Positions 1 to 9,474 are shown, numbered from the stretch's first letter. The stretch: DNA of 64,000 nucleotides from Cylindrotheca closterium (GCA_933822405.4 CAKOGP040000125.1:29253-93252); one strand, 5' to 3'. Numbers and translations: made by a program. The notes: a model not told the origin generated them from the letters alone.

Positions 1-58
1 CTGTCTCAGCTTCATTTGTCCTAACCAAATCTTTCTTTTGTATGCAATGCCTGAACAG
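1..58 (+). other. Intron 3' end of the aminoacylase gene
   Basis: The first 58 bases do not continue the aminoacylase frame. They contain a CTAAC branch-like box, a short pyrimidine run and a terminal CAG, so they are the tail of an intron whose donor is upstream of the window. Confidence 0.7.
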
Positions 59-762
59 CTTGGTGGGTTGACGTCACAGCAGAGGGTCCCACAGGTCATG
101 GAAGCCGATTCATCGAAAACACTGCCGTAGAACAACTCTTGGAAATGACGCAAAAGGCATTGGCATTCCGAAAGGGTCAAAAGGATCTATTGGAAATGAA
201 ACACGACGAGAATTGTGCTCATGCAGTAGCACGGAAGAAACTAGGGGACGTTACGAGTCTGAACATTACGACGCTTCAAGCGGGTGTTGAAGTGGGGGAT
301 ACCTATGCCTACAATGTGGTCCCTTCCATTGCAAGGTGTAGCTTTGACATTCGGATTTCTCCTCACATGCCTCCATCCGAGATGAAGTCATTGTTAGATG
401 TATGGTGCCAAGAGTGTAGCAAGAACACCGCTGGGGGGAGTAAAGTCACGTGGAAGCATGTCGATGGAATGGAAGGAGGCGACAAGCATGCTACTACGGA
501 AACAGATCGCAAGGTGAATCCTTGGTACGGCGTCTTTTGCGATTCCTTGGCCAATATGGGATGTGAAATCGTTCCTCAGGTGTTTCCAGCAGCAACCGAT
601 TCTAGGTTCTTGCGAGCACTTGGAGTTCGGGCACTGGGATTTTCGCCGATGCGAAACACTGAAATCATGCTCCACGAACATGATGAATATATTCCAGAGT
701 CCACGTTTCTCGAGGGGATCGGAGTTTATGTGGGCCTGATTCAAGATCTACGACAAAGCTAG
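59..762 (+). CDS. ACY1: Aminoacylase-1 (N-acyl-L-amino-acid amidohydrolase), 3' part
   Basis: Peptidase family M20 enzyme that removes acyl groups from N-acyl amino acids in the cytosol. Only the C-terminal half is in the window. Reading begins after an intron acceptor (CTAAC-like branch site near 21, AG at 57-58) and runs WWVDVTAEGPTGHGSRFIEN onward to TAG at 760-762. The GPTGHGSRF segment is the start of the dimerisation domain, whose His is used in trans at the active site of this family. Later come PAATDSRF (conserved PAATD) and, near the end, LHEHDE, which matches the metal-binding C-terminal His block of aminoacylase-1. Order and spacing follow animal ACY1 closely. The upstream exons with the first metal ligands lie outside the window, so completeness cannot be judged. 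The preceding intron is phase 1. Confidence 0.9.
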
Positions 763-978
763 AATCTTAAAATAAGAGATATCTATACATGTGTCTCTTT
801 ATATATAAGTTCGATTCTATGTCTAGTAGTCGTCTAGTCGTCTTTCGTATGTAAAGTGTCGAGCTCAACGTGAGCTCGTCTCTTCGCTAAAAATTGTTTG
901 GAATGATTGATTGATTGATTCAATGATTCAGGCAGTCATTGTATCAGCGGTTGCAAGTCAGTCTTCATAAAAAGCCCC

Positions 979-1782
979 TCATAGGTCCGCATCTTGCAAG
1001 AAATCAAGTAGTGCCAAGGCTTGCTGGGCACCTGGTGCTGGGCCAGCGAACTCATCAATAGTTCGCAGGATTGGCCGTGCCACGGTTTTGGTGGCAGTCT
1101 CAAGGATCAATGGTAGAGTTGCATGGGTTGCAGTGGCAGCCACTCTACCACTCTCCAGGATTGCCTTTGGAACTATTAGGATTGATCCCTTGGTCCAATG
1201 AATAATCGCATCGTCCACGCAATCCCATTGGAACAAGCTGGAGATTGCCCAAGGAATCTTGCCTAAAATCCCAATGGAAGCTCCACTGATTTCAATCAGC
1301 TTGCTGGAACTTGGGACTGCTCCATTCCATATCCGTAATGCACCCTTGATCCATAGCGTATTATCCTTCATTGATTCCTTATTGTAGTAAGTGTAGTAAG
1401 GCCATCCGAGAAGGAAAACACCGAGTGCCACACAGCGGAGAAGAATCATCAGCTTGGAGAACCTTGTAACGTTGATCCATCGTGTGGTGAGTCTTCTCCT
1501 CGTTGGTTGGTCACTCGGATGCGGTATTCTTTGTCGGAATATCGCATCCGAGGACGCATCGTGAAACATACCATTGGCAAATGATGAGTCTTCGCTACGG
1601 TCATAAGTGGACCCCGCCGAACCAGTGGAGAAGGAAGCAGTTGGTTCCAAATTTGGCGAATCGTTCGATGGTTCCCATGATGAAAAGTTGTCATGATCGA
1701 TCAGGAATCGGAATCCGGTATCACCATCGTCACCTTCCTCTCTATTGTTATTCGTTTGGTGGAATGGATTGCAGAAAAACAT
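979..1782 (-). CDS. Unknown membrane-anchored protein
   Basis: About 267 aa if started at the internal Met whose codon ends at 1782; the frame stays open to 1914, adding 44 residues. I prefer 1782 because the extra stretch is poorly protein-like, but the start is uncertain. The N-terminal 100 residues are acidic, Ser-rich and probably disordered. One clear hydrophobic segment (LMILLRCVALGVFLLGW, about residues 110-130) follows a basic patch, suggesting a single-pass protein. The C-terminal half is amphipathic, Ala-rich helix without a family motif I recognise. It converges with the aminoacylase gene, 216 bp apart. No function is proposed. Confidence 0.5.
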   Translation of the reverse strand: MFFCNPFHQTNNNREEGDDGDTGFRFLIDHDNFSSWEPSNDSPNLEPTASFSTGSAGSTYDRSEDSSFANGMFHDASSDAIFRQRIPHPSDQPTRRRLTTRWINVTRFSKLMILLRCVALGVFLLGWPYYTYYNKESMKDNTLWIKGALRIWNGAVPSSSKLIEISGASIGILGKIPWAISSLFQWDCVDDAIIHWTKGSILIVPKAILESGRVAATATHATLPLILETATKTVARPILRTIDEFAGPAPGAQQALALLDFLQDADL

Positions 1783-1914
1783 CACAAATGATAATATACG
1801 TATGACTGTACAGTACAGTACCCAATAGGAAACCTGATCAGAAGCAAACGATTTTTGAATTTCAGAGTTCCTATTCAGGCGTTGTCTCTTGGCAACAGAC
1901 TGTCTTGACAACAC

Positions 1915-2623
1915 TGTTTCCCTTGCAAATGTGTAAGGTTGGCTTCACTATCCTCTGCTAATGAATGCTTTGTCAGTAAGTGGTATCGTGAATAGCGCTC
2001 TCTCTCCTAAGAAAACAGAGTGGACAAAAGTTTAATCGTTGCGACCTCTCGAATGAATCGTGTTGTGACACAATCATTCCATAAAAAAATGCGTCAGCAC
2101 AATAGCCCCCCTTTGAAGGTGAACTCCCCTCAACCCTCAACACTATCCCCCAGATGCACGAATGAATGAATGAATGAATGAATCAAAGTCTACTGTCATA
2201 CAATATTAGTATTGTAGTGGGGTAGTGTAGCGTTAGGCGTTGTGTATCTCTGGGCCCTAGACTGGCACAATCTGCTACTGCACGACTCTTTTCACCATCA
2301 CAGATACCTAGACTACAACAGCTTTATTGAGCAAGGTCACTTTCTGAACTGCTATCATGACGACACTCCTGCCTCTACTACCAACACGAAACGAAACGGA
2401 AACGACAGATCAAATTTCTTCAGCAAACCCACGGCTTCCTCAACGAATAAAGCATGACATGAAGCCAATCTCCATATGTACCATTTAATCCTGACAATAT
2501 TCAAAGAAGCTCAATGCATTTCCTCTGCTGAACTCATGGATCCTCGCTTGTCAAAGCTCTATGCTAAATAGCTAAGAAATGAATCATCATTGAACCGATT
2601 AATCTCAGACACAAGCCATCCTT
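1915..2623. other. Intergenic, no gene seen
   Basis: It lies between the 5' side of the membrane unknown and the 3' end of HPRT. It holds a (TGAA)n microsatellite at about 2159-2184. Short open frames here, such as one at 2242-2457, lack a good start and look random. Confidence 0.5.
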
Positions 2624-3498
2624 TTAGTGCATTGTCGATTGATCAAAATCAATTCCCTTTTGAGAAATGACCCAGATGTCTTGCAAATCACGGTACAGTT
2701 CGTTGTAATCCAATCCAAATCCAATGACGAAATGATTAGGGATCGTGAACCCAACATATTTCGCACTGTAATGGGCCGGTTTGTCCAATCGTTTGGACAA
2801 CAGAGTACAGCATTCCACTGACAAGGGCTTGGCTTCTGATTTTAACACTGGTAATAGATTGAAGAGAGTATGGCCTGTATCGACAATATCCTCCACCAAA
2901 ATGACATCCTTCCCCTCGATATCTTTGTATTTGAGACCGCCGCCAATTTCCAGCATTCCAGTCGAATTCAATCCATCATAGGAGCTAACTCGAAGAAATT
3001 CTGTATAGAATCCCTGACACAAATCTTGCAGCGCTTCCGATAGGTGCATGTAAAACTGGAATATACATATGCACGTATATATATATATATATGAATGATG
3101 TGTTGGACGATCCAAACCAAGTTAGTGATTTGAACACAATGGTGTATCTTTGTAGGGAAGCAAAACCAGCAGCCAGATATGGTAATGCATCAACTTACGT
3201 TATTGGCACCCTTCAATACGCACAAAAGTACTGGTCGCTTTCCTTTGTAATCCTTATGGATCAGATCTGCCAACGCGTTGGCACGGTCTTTGATTTCTTC
3301 TCGGGTAATCAGCAATCGGTCAAAGTGACCGTCGTATTCTGGAGGGAACTTTCGATCCTGAACATTGTATTGATATTGGAAAGAATGAATCATGAGACAC
3401 AAATAACGAATGAATAATGTAAACTTCTGCTTTCTAATAATTTTTCTTACCGAGGAGTCAAGGCCACGAGGCTCGTCTGGAATTACGATTGGGTCCAT
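2624..3498 (-). CDS. HPRT1: Hypoxanthine-guanine phosphoribosyltransferase
   Basis: Purine salvage enzyme that joins hypoxanthine or guanine to PRPP to give IMP or GMP. Three exons, complement of 3451-3498, 3199-3357 and 2624-3055, both introns phase 0 with GTAAG donors, give 212 aa (human enzyme 218). The start MDPIVIPDEPRG is the first Met of the frame. Visible landmarks are VLLCVLKGANN (PPi loop), LRVSSYDGLNSTG (flexible catalytic loop), VILVEDIVDTG at about residues 120-130 (PRPP-binding loop with the acidic pair) and VGFTIPNHFVIGFGLDYNE (base-binding part). No organelle-targeting sequence is evident. It is divergently arranged with the VWA gene starting at 3806, 307 bp between start codons, so the two probably share a promoter region. 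Fragments of a duplicate copy lie at 5672-6776. Confidence 0.92.
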
Positions 3499-3805
3499 TG
3501 TTCTTGTCTTTTCTTCTTTTCTGGATCGGAAAAAAAAATGGGTGGAACTCTTTTTCTGTGGAGGTGCGAAGGACGTACACGTACGACTACTTAGTCTGTA
3601 CTTCGCTCGCAAGTGATCAGTTAACGCAAGACTCCAACAACTCCGGGTTACATGGAACGGTTTCAGTACAGTATCATCAACATCATCGTACCCCTTACCT
3701 CCAGACGTGTGCAGATGCTCTGTCATCCAAAGCATATGATGTCTTGTCTACCGGTATCATGAGATTCCTCTCATAAAATCCTTCTACACGCACACGCTCA
3801 TCATC
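3499..3805. promoter_or_regulatory. Shared intergenic (probable bidirectional promoter) of HPRT and VWA gene
   Basis: 307 bp separate the two divergent start codons. Parts recur upstream of the second VWA copy: a CTCCAGACGTG stretch, a TTCTCATAAAATC-like box just before the coding start, and CATCATGAGA around the ATG. This suggests that regulatory sequence was duplicated together with the gene. No TATA box was identified with confidence. Confidence 0.5.
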
Positions 3806-5422
3806 ATGAGATCCCAAGAAAACACTGAGGACTGGACTGTCAATGATGACAAAGAATCCTTTGCGAATATTCCAGCATCACCTGTGGACGTTTTGAAGCT
3901 ATCCTTCGCACCCAAACATGAATCCATTGGGGTCAAGTCCAGTACCACATATACCTCCGCATGTGTTTCCATTGAAGCTTGCGACATGCCTGAAGACGAG
4001 GCGGAAAGAACCTGTTCTGTTGACATTTGCGTTGCTCTGGATGTCAGCGGATCCATGTCAGGATCCAAGCTCAAGGATTGTAAGAGTACCTTGGAAGCCA
4101 TGCTACGTCCACTCAGCACCAAGGATCGCTTTGGCTTGATCACGTTTGGAAGTCGATGCGATGTCGTCTTTCCAGCCTTGTTAATGACGAAGGAAAACAA
4201 GGCAGCAGCTTTAAAGAAGATCAAGGCGCTTTCAACAAACGGATGCACCAATCTGTCTGGTGGATTATCGCTTGCTTGGCAGGAGCTCTTGCTCGTTGAT
4301 AATCCAAACGCTGTCCGATCGCTCTTCTTGCTAACTGATGGGCATGCGAATGAAGGAATCACTACCACTCCAGAACTAGTGGAGATGGTCAAGAGTTTCA
4401 ACGCCGATTCAGCATCAGATATCTCCGCTGCTTTGAACGAAAGCCAAGCCGCTAGACGAGTTGCAAGCTTAAGACCCAACAAGCCATCTACAAGGCGACG
4501 TAGGCAAATGCAGAAGGTGAAGAAGCCTCCGAGTTCTAGCAGCGCCTCTACTGTACCACAGACCATTAATCTCACTAGCAAGGGAGCACCCGTTTCCCTC
4601 TTCTGTTTTGGATATGGATCCGATCACAACTCGGAGATGCTCGAAGCACTCTCGGAAGCCACACCCGGTGGTGGCTACTACTTTGTCGAAAACGATTCCG
4701 ATGTTTTCACTGCCTTTGGAGATGCCATGGGAGGTATCATGTCTGTCATGGCACAAAGTGCCGTGCTCAAGATTTCTGTTCCATCGGCTGCTTCCGAATG
4801 TGGCGTCAAGATTCGTGAGGTGCACCACGACAAGAAGGTCGATCGAGGAGATGGTTCCTTTACTGTTAATATGGGTGACTTCTATGCTGAGGAACGCCGG
4901 GATGTCATTGTGGATTTTGATCTTGCCAACGTCACTAGCAACGAGCCAGTTCTTCATCTGGTTGCCACTGTGTCCTATATGAATGTTCTAACCAAGAAGA
5001 ACACACAAGGAGGACCACGCGATTGCTCTATTTCCAGACCTGACAGCGCTGATCTTTCTGCCGTGAACCAAGACGTTGAGGCGCAATGGCTTAGAGTGTG
5101 TGTCGTACGAGAAATGGAAGAAGCTGACAAAGAAGCACGAAGCAACAACAGAGAACAAGCTCAAGCCCGTATGCGACGAGTGGCAGCTACGATCCAAGCT
5201 TCTCCGGCGTACAATCTCGAAGACAGCTTTTATTGCTCACTTCAACAGAATGTCGACGAGTCTATGGTAGACTACGAAGCTTCAAGCTACAAAGGGCATC
5301 GTTCTAAGAATATCGCACAAACTCTCAAGAAGCAAAGAGCTTGTTCGTCCAAGTCCAGCTCTAACGGATACTACCAGACCAAGTCAAAGAAGAAGATGTC
5401 CAAGGCTTTCGAAATGCCTTAA
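3806..5422 (+). CDS. VWA-domain protein, copy 1
   Basis: 538 aa, single exon, no signal peptide. The von Willebrand factor A domain spans roughly residues 70-300. Its metal-ion-dependent adhesion site is complete: DVSGSMSGSKL (DxSxS, D79-S83), the Thr in GCTNLSGGL, and LLTDGHANEG (Asp). This is the layout of intracellular VWA proteins, such as those built on plant WAV3-type or inter-alpha-inhibitor-type VWA modules, which bind partners through Mg2+. A basic, Ser-rich loop interrupts the domain at about residues 214-250. The C-terminal half has a beta-rich region, a Glu/Arg-rich helix (REMEEADKEARSNNREQAQ) and a basic tail. No enzyme motif is present, so a scaffold or ligand-binding role is inference. 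It is nearly identical to the copy at 6988-8730 and related to the gene at 42813-44393. Confidence 0.85.
   Translation: MRSQENTEDWTVNDDKESFANIPASPVDVLKLSFAPKHESIGVKSSTTYTSACVSIEACDMPEDEAERTCSVDICVALDVSGSMSGSKLKDCKSTLEAMLRPLSTKDRFGLITFGSRCDVVFPALLMTKENKAAALKKIKALSTNGCTNLSGGLSLAWQELLLVDNPNAVRSLFLLTDGHANEGITTTPELVEMVKSFNADSASDISAALNESQAARRVASLRPNKPSTRRRRQMQKVKKPPSSSSASTVPQTINLTSKGAPVSLFCFGYGSDHNSEMLEALSEATPGGGYYFVENDSDVFTAFGDAMGGIMSVMAQSAVLKISVPSAASECGVKIREVHHDKKVDRGDGSFTVNMGDFYAEERRDVIVDFDLANVTSNEPVLHLVATVSYMNVLTKKNTQGGPRDCSISRPDSADLSAVNQDVEAQWLRVCVVREMEEADKEARSNNREQAQARMRRVAATIQASPAYNLEDSFYCSLQQNVDESMVDYEASSYKGHRSKNIAQTLKKQRACSSKSSSNGYYQTKSKKKMSKAFEMP
4447..4575 (+). other. Divergent loop island in VWA copy 1
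   Basis: Within the VWA gene the sequence stops matching copy 2 just after codons for ESQAA and resumes at the INLTSKGAPV codons. Here it encodes a short Arg/Lys/Ser-rich loop (PSTRRRRQMQKVKKPP). Flanking coding DNA is identical in the two copies apart from a few silent changes. Confidence 0.8.
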
Positions 5423-5620
5423 AATATGAAAAGATACCGCTGGAAAAATTGAAAACCGATGATACAGAATATAATTCAATTGTGGTCGGTGGAGTCGATT
5501 TTATGTAGATTTTGTACCGTATCAACGTGTCTTGGTTTTGTGCAGGTAATATGAAAAAGATACCGCTGGAAAAATTGAAAACCGAAGATACAGAATATAA
5601 TTCTCCAATGAAACACTAGA
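5423..5620 (+). repeat. Duplicated 3' UTR segment of the VWA gene
   Basis: A roughly 55-bp block with GATACCGCTGGAAAAATTGA follows the stop codon at about 5424-5478 and is repeated almost exactly at about 5547-5605. The second block continues into CTCCAATGAAACACTA. A diverged version follows the stop of VWA copy 2 (8731-8820). The 3' UTR has therefore been copied at least three times in this locus. Confidence 0.75.
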
Positions 5621-5671
5621 CAGTTCCTTTTAGACTTCCAAGTTTCAAGTAGTTACTGTATAGTCCTTGTG

Positions 5672-6776
5672 GCTCAGCTCTGCCAACGGCTTGCCACGCT
5701 CTTTGATTTCTTCTCGGCAATCACCGATCAACGAAGTAATTTCCCTCGGTCCGAATCCTCCGGATAATACATACCGCAGCATTGAACACTAATAAAGTTC
5801 CCACCAAATCTCACCAAATATGGAGCCAGCCTTGCCTATTTCAAACAAGATCGGAAAGCCTGCCAATCAGAAAATGCTTCTCCAGCTTGTGACAAGTCAA
5901 ACATCGTGAAAACACAAGTCCAGCGATTTTTAGAGGGAAACGTGCTGCAGTTACCCTGTATATGAAAAACATGCATGAGGATATTCGCAGTCGCTAATTC
6001 AATGATAGCAGTAAGAAAAAGGAGAGGGGAAAGATAATAATAATCAATGGTCTAGACTAGAGCTTATTCAGTTTCCTTCATCTATTCGTCAAGTAAATTT
6101 GACTTGATAAATTTGTGTTTTGAATTCACAGTCGTAACTAAATGTCTTGATGTCACCGTCGTAACCCAATAACACGGATGAAGCGGAAGAGAGTTCTCTG
6201 CTATCCTTGTTGAATCCAAAGGTTCTGTTTCGAGAAGTGTTCGCAGAGGGCGACCCGATCCATCGTTTCGGTGGGCTGGATGATTGGATCTCATCGGAAG
6301 GGACACCATCCATGGTATTTCCCGTGGTCTTGCAAAGTGCAGTCTCCGGAGACTCCTAGATCATCACCACCACTACATCCATCGGATTAGAATAACGCAT
6401 CATCTATTCATTCTCATAGTGTGCATCATGCCATAATGACGCTCATTGGCAGATCGGAAAAACAATGAGGGATCACAACAAATGACCAAATGACGAGAAC
6501 AATTTTAAATTGAACTTTATCAAATACCGCACGTGACTATCCAGGTCTATATAATATATAGAAAGTAAGCCTGAATCCAAGCTGTTTTGATGAGTACAAT
6601 ATTAGTGTTCAATGCTGCGGTATGTATAATCCGCAGCTTGATATGGACGAAAGCATCATGAAATATAAAGATTGGACGAATTAATCATGTAGACTTCTAC
6701 TTTTTTGTCTGTTACCCTCACCGAGGAATCAAGGCCACTAGCCTCGTCTGGAATTGCCATTTGAGATTGGGTCCAT
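5672..6776 (-). pseudogene. Broken duplicate of HPRT (exon 1 and exon 2 remnants)
   Basis: Between the two VWA copies, in the same order and orientation as the intact locus, are two HPRT remnants. At about 5672-5730 the sequence matches HPRT exon 2 (CTCTGCCAACG...CTCTTTGATTTCTTCTCGG with substitutions and small gaps). At about 6721-6776 it matches exon 1: the codons for IPDEASGLDSS are recognisable, but a 5-nt insertion after MDPI shifts the original start out of frame. A downstream ATG would still read MAIPDEASG, and a GTGAGG donor remains. Exon 3 with the PRPP loop is absent, so no enzyme can be made. An element with terminal inverted repeats (5761-6633) sits between the remnants. Confidence 0.75.
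5761..6633. mobile_element. Putative non-autonomous element with 33-bp terminal inverted repeats
   Basis: The segment 5761-5793 (CGGATAATACATACCGCAGC...) is the reverse complement of 6601-6633 with one mismatch in 33, and weaker symmetry continues inward for about 17 bases. The 873-bp interval interrupts the HPRT-derived sequence near the exon 2/intron 1 junction of the duplicate. It is AT-rich and has no transposase; its only open frame (minus strand, 6089-6313, 74 aa, MDGVPSDEIQSSSPPK...) is unrecognised. No clear target-site duplication could be assigned. A MITE-like insertion is the simplest reading; a hairpin-forming remnant of another kind is possible. Confidence 0.55.
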
Positions 6777-6987
6777 TGTTCTTTTCTAGCATCAGAAAAT
6801 GGGCAGACGTACCCACTGTCTACATCACGACTCCACCAGATCCGGGTTACCACCTGTTTGTGGCACGCCTGAATTTTAATCCTCCAGACGTGACTTATTT
6901 CCATGATGCATGTTTGATATCCTTGTCGATCATGTAATTCTCATAAAATCATTCAAACTACATCTATCTTACTCAAACAACGACATC

Positions 6988-8730
6988 ATGAGAACTCAAG
7001 AAAGCACTGACGACTGGACTGTTCCATCGACTGCAGAACCTTCTACTATTGCAGAAGACACGGAATCCTTTGCGAATATTCCAGCATCACCTGTGGACGT
7101 TTTGAAGCTATCCTTCGCGCCCAAGCATGAATCCATTGGGGTCAAGTCCAGTACCACATATACCTCCGCATGTGTTTCCATTGAAGCTTGCGACATGCCT
7201 GAAGACGAGGCGGAAAGAACCTGTTCTGTTGACATTTGCGTTGCTCTGGATGTCAGCGGATCCATGTCAGGATCCAAGCTCAAGGATTGTAAGAGTACCT
7301 TGGAAGCCATGCTACGTCCACTCAGCACCAAGGATCGCTTTGGCTTGATCACGTTTGGAAGTCGATGCGATGTCGTCTTTCCAGCCTTGTTAATGACGAA
7401 GGAAAACAAGGCAGCAGCTTTAAAGAAGATCAAGGCGCTTTCAACAAACGGATGCACCAATCTGTCTGGTGGATTATCGCTTGCTTGGCAGGAGCTCTTG
7501 CTCGTTGATAATCCAAACGCTGTCCGATCGCTCTTCTTGCTAACTGATGGGCATGCGAATGAAGGAATCACTACCACTCCAGAACTAGTGGAGATGGTCA
7601 AGAGTTTCAACGCCGATTCAGCATCAGATATCTCCGCTGCTTTGAACGAAAGCCAAGCTGCAGGACGAAGCAATCCGTCTTCTAGTCTTTTGTACTCTGT
7701 CACACCACAGATGAACACGAATGTTGCACAAACCATGAACATTGCACCAACATTCACACCACCCCAGAAGAAGGGAATCATGAGAATTTTCAGCAAGCAA
7801 TCTTCCAAGGGAAGTATGAAGAGGGTGAAGAGGTCTTCGGGTTCCAGCAGTCCCTCGAATGTGCCACGAACAATAAATCTCACCAGCAAGGGAGCACCCG
7901 TTTCCCTCTTCTGTTTTGGATATGGATCCGATCACAACTCGGAGATGCTCGAAGCACTCTCGGAAGCCACACCCGGTGGTGGCTACTACTTTGTCGAAAA
8001 CGATTCCGATGTTTTCACTGCCTTTGGAGATGCCATGGGAGGTATCATGTCTGTCATGGCACAAAGTGCCGTGCTCAAGATTTCTGTTCCATCGGCTGCT
8101 TCCGAATGTGGCGTCAAGATTCGTGAGGTGCACCACGACAAGAAGGTCGATCGAGGAGATGGTTCCTTTACTGTTAATATGGGTGACTTCTATGCTGAGG
8201 AACGCCGGGATGTCATTGTGGATTTTGATCTTGCCAACGTCACTAGCAACGAGCCAGTTCTTCATCTGGTTGCCACTGTGTCCTATATGAATGTTCTAAC
8301 CAAGAAGAACACACAAGGAGGACCACGCGATTGCTCTATTTCCAGACCTGACAGCGCTGATCTTTCTGCCGTGAACCAAGACGTTGAGGCGCAATGGCTT
8401 AGAGTGTGTGTCGTACGAGAAATGGAAGAAGCTGACAAAGAAGCACGAAGCAACAACAGAGAACAAGCTCAAGCCCGTATGCGACGAGTGGCAGCTACGA
8501 TCCAAGCTTCTCCGGCGTACAATCTCGAAGACAGCTTTTATTGCTCACTTCAACAGAATGTCGACGAGTCTATGGTAGACTACGAAGCTTCAAGCTACAA
8601 AGGGCATCGTTCTAAGAATATCGCACAAACTCTCAAGAAGCAAAGAGCTTGTTCGTCCAAGTCCAGCTCTAACGGATACTACCAGACCAAGTCAAAGAAG
8701 AAGATGTCCAAGGCTTTCGAAATGCCTTAA
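6988..8730 (+). CDS. VWA-domain protein, copy 2
   Basis: 580 aa, started at the ATG at 6988 because MRTQESTDDWTV aligns with the start of copy 1; the frame is open further upstream, but those residues are not shared. Domain layout and MIDAS residues (DVSGSMSGS, GCTNLSGG, LLTDGHANEG) equal copy 1. Differences are confined to the first about 35 residues (an extra SerThr-rich stretch) and to the loop at about residues 224-300, which is longer and contains PQKKGIMRIFSKQSSK and many Ser/Thr/Asn. Elsewhere I saw only a few silent differences in about 1.4 kb. This is a recent duplicate, or is kept alike by gene conversion. Its 5' neighbour is the HPRT remnant, in the same head-to-head position as in the intact pair. 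Confidence 0.85.
   Translation: MRTQESTDDWTVPSTAEPSTIAEDTESFANIPASPVDVLKLSFAPKHESIGVKSSTTYTSACVSIEACDMPEDEAERTCSVDICVALDVSGSMSGSKLKDCKSTLEAMLRPLSTKDRFGLITFGSRCDVVFPALLMTKENKAAALKKIKALSTNGCTNLSGGLSLAWQELLLVDNPNAVRSLFLLTDGHANEGITTTPELVEMVKSFNADSASDISAALNESQAAGRSNPSSSLLYSVTPQMNTNVAQTMNIAPTFTPPQKKGIMRIFSKQSSKGSMKRVKRSSGSSSPSNVPRTINLTSKGAPVSLFCFGYGSDHNSEMLEALSEATPGGGYYFVENDSDVFTAFGDAMGGIMSVMAQSAVLKISVPSAASECGVKIREVHHDKKVDRGDGSFTVNMGDFYAEERRDVIVDFDLANVTSNEPVLHLVATVSYMNVLTKKNTQGGPRDCSISRPDSADLSAVNQDVEAQWLRVCVVREMEEADKEARSNNREQAQARMRRVAATIQASPAYNLEDSFYCSLQQNVDESMVDYEASSYKGHRSKNIAQTLKKQRACSSKSSSNGYYQTKSKKKMSKAFEMP
7659..7883 (+). other. Divergent loop island in VWA copy 2
   Basis: Counterpart of 4447-4575. 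This version is about 100 bp longer and encodes a Ser/Thr/Asn/Gln-rich segment followed by a basic stretch. Identity with copy 1 resumes abruptly at codons for INLTSKGAPV. Confidence 0.8.
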
Positions 8731-8879
8731 AATATGAAATTAGATACCCCTCGAAAAATTAAGACCGACAATACATACTTTTGAAATAATAAAGTTCTCC
8801 AATGAAACACTACACAGTTCTTTATACAGGCAGTTCAGATGAATAACAGCAAGGATATATCTAGTCTGTCAATATTTGT

Positions 8880-9474
8880 CTACAGTTCTCCGAATTCAGC
8901 CCAGCAATCAGTTTCCTACGACAAAGCAATCAACTTCAGAACCGTCGTATTGAACAATTAAAAATGAATATTCGTTTGGAACTCTTACCTTTGGTCCAGC
9001 ACCATTGAGGACATTGGTGAATCCCTTCTCAATTAAAAAGTCCTTGGCCTTTTGTCCACGGCCACCTCCACCGCAGTGAGTGATAACATAAGTGTCCTTA
9101 TCAACATCTGGCATGGGCATGGAATTGGTTTCGCGATCCCAAATCAAGTTGACGGCCTTGGGTCTAACACCATCTCCAGGCAAAGGAGCGACAGCTAGGG
9201 ACTTTTGGTCACCTGGTTCGGCAGAAGCATCAGCATTACGAGCATCGACGACCAACAACTTGTCTCCAGCGGCCTTGACGAAATCACGCAACTCCTCAGG
9301 GGAGGCGACTCCAGGTTTGCGATCAGATGACATGAACAAAGCTGTCGATCGACGGTTTACTTGTTGGAATGATGAACGGGCGATTCTATTGAACATGGCA
9401 GGAGATGACAAGGAATAAGTTAGAATTGGCAAGAGTGCAACCAAGAGGGAGAAAAGCTTGTTCATTGTTGACAA
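8880..9474 (-). CDS. Rhodanese-domain protein with signal peptide
   Basis: Rhodanese modules carry persulfide sulfur, or act as phosphatase-like folds, on a loop cysteine. Two exons, complement of 8989-9474 and 8880-8915, with a 73-nt phase-0 intron (GTAAGAG...GTAG), give 173 aa. I chose the spliced form because exon 2 ends in ETDCWAEFGEL, a natural end after the conserved NGAGPK. Reading through the intron would give an unrelated 26-residue tail. Residues 1-22 form a signal peptide, followed by a Ser/Arg-rich stretch. LLVVDARNADASAEPGD is the substrate-side motif, and THCGGGGRG with Cys134 is the active-site loop. The N-terminus suggests ER entry and possibly a plastid or secretory location, but no clear AF cleavage motif is present. 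It diverges from the small peptide gene at 9878. Confidence 0.82.

Noticed and set aside
2242..2457. 71-codon plus-strand frame upstream of the HPRT 3' end
   Set aside because: No ATG at its start, His/Asn/Thr-rich random composition, no motif.
3784..4581. 265-codon minus-strand frame, repeated at 6996-7889
   Set aside because: Antisense shadow of the VWA genes; present twice only because the genes are duplicated.
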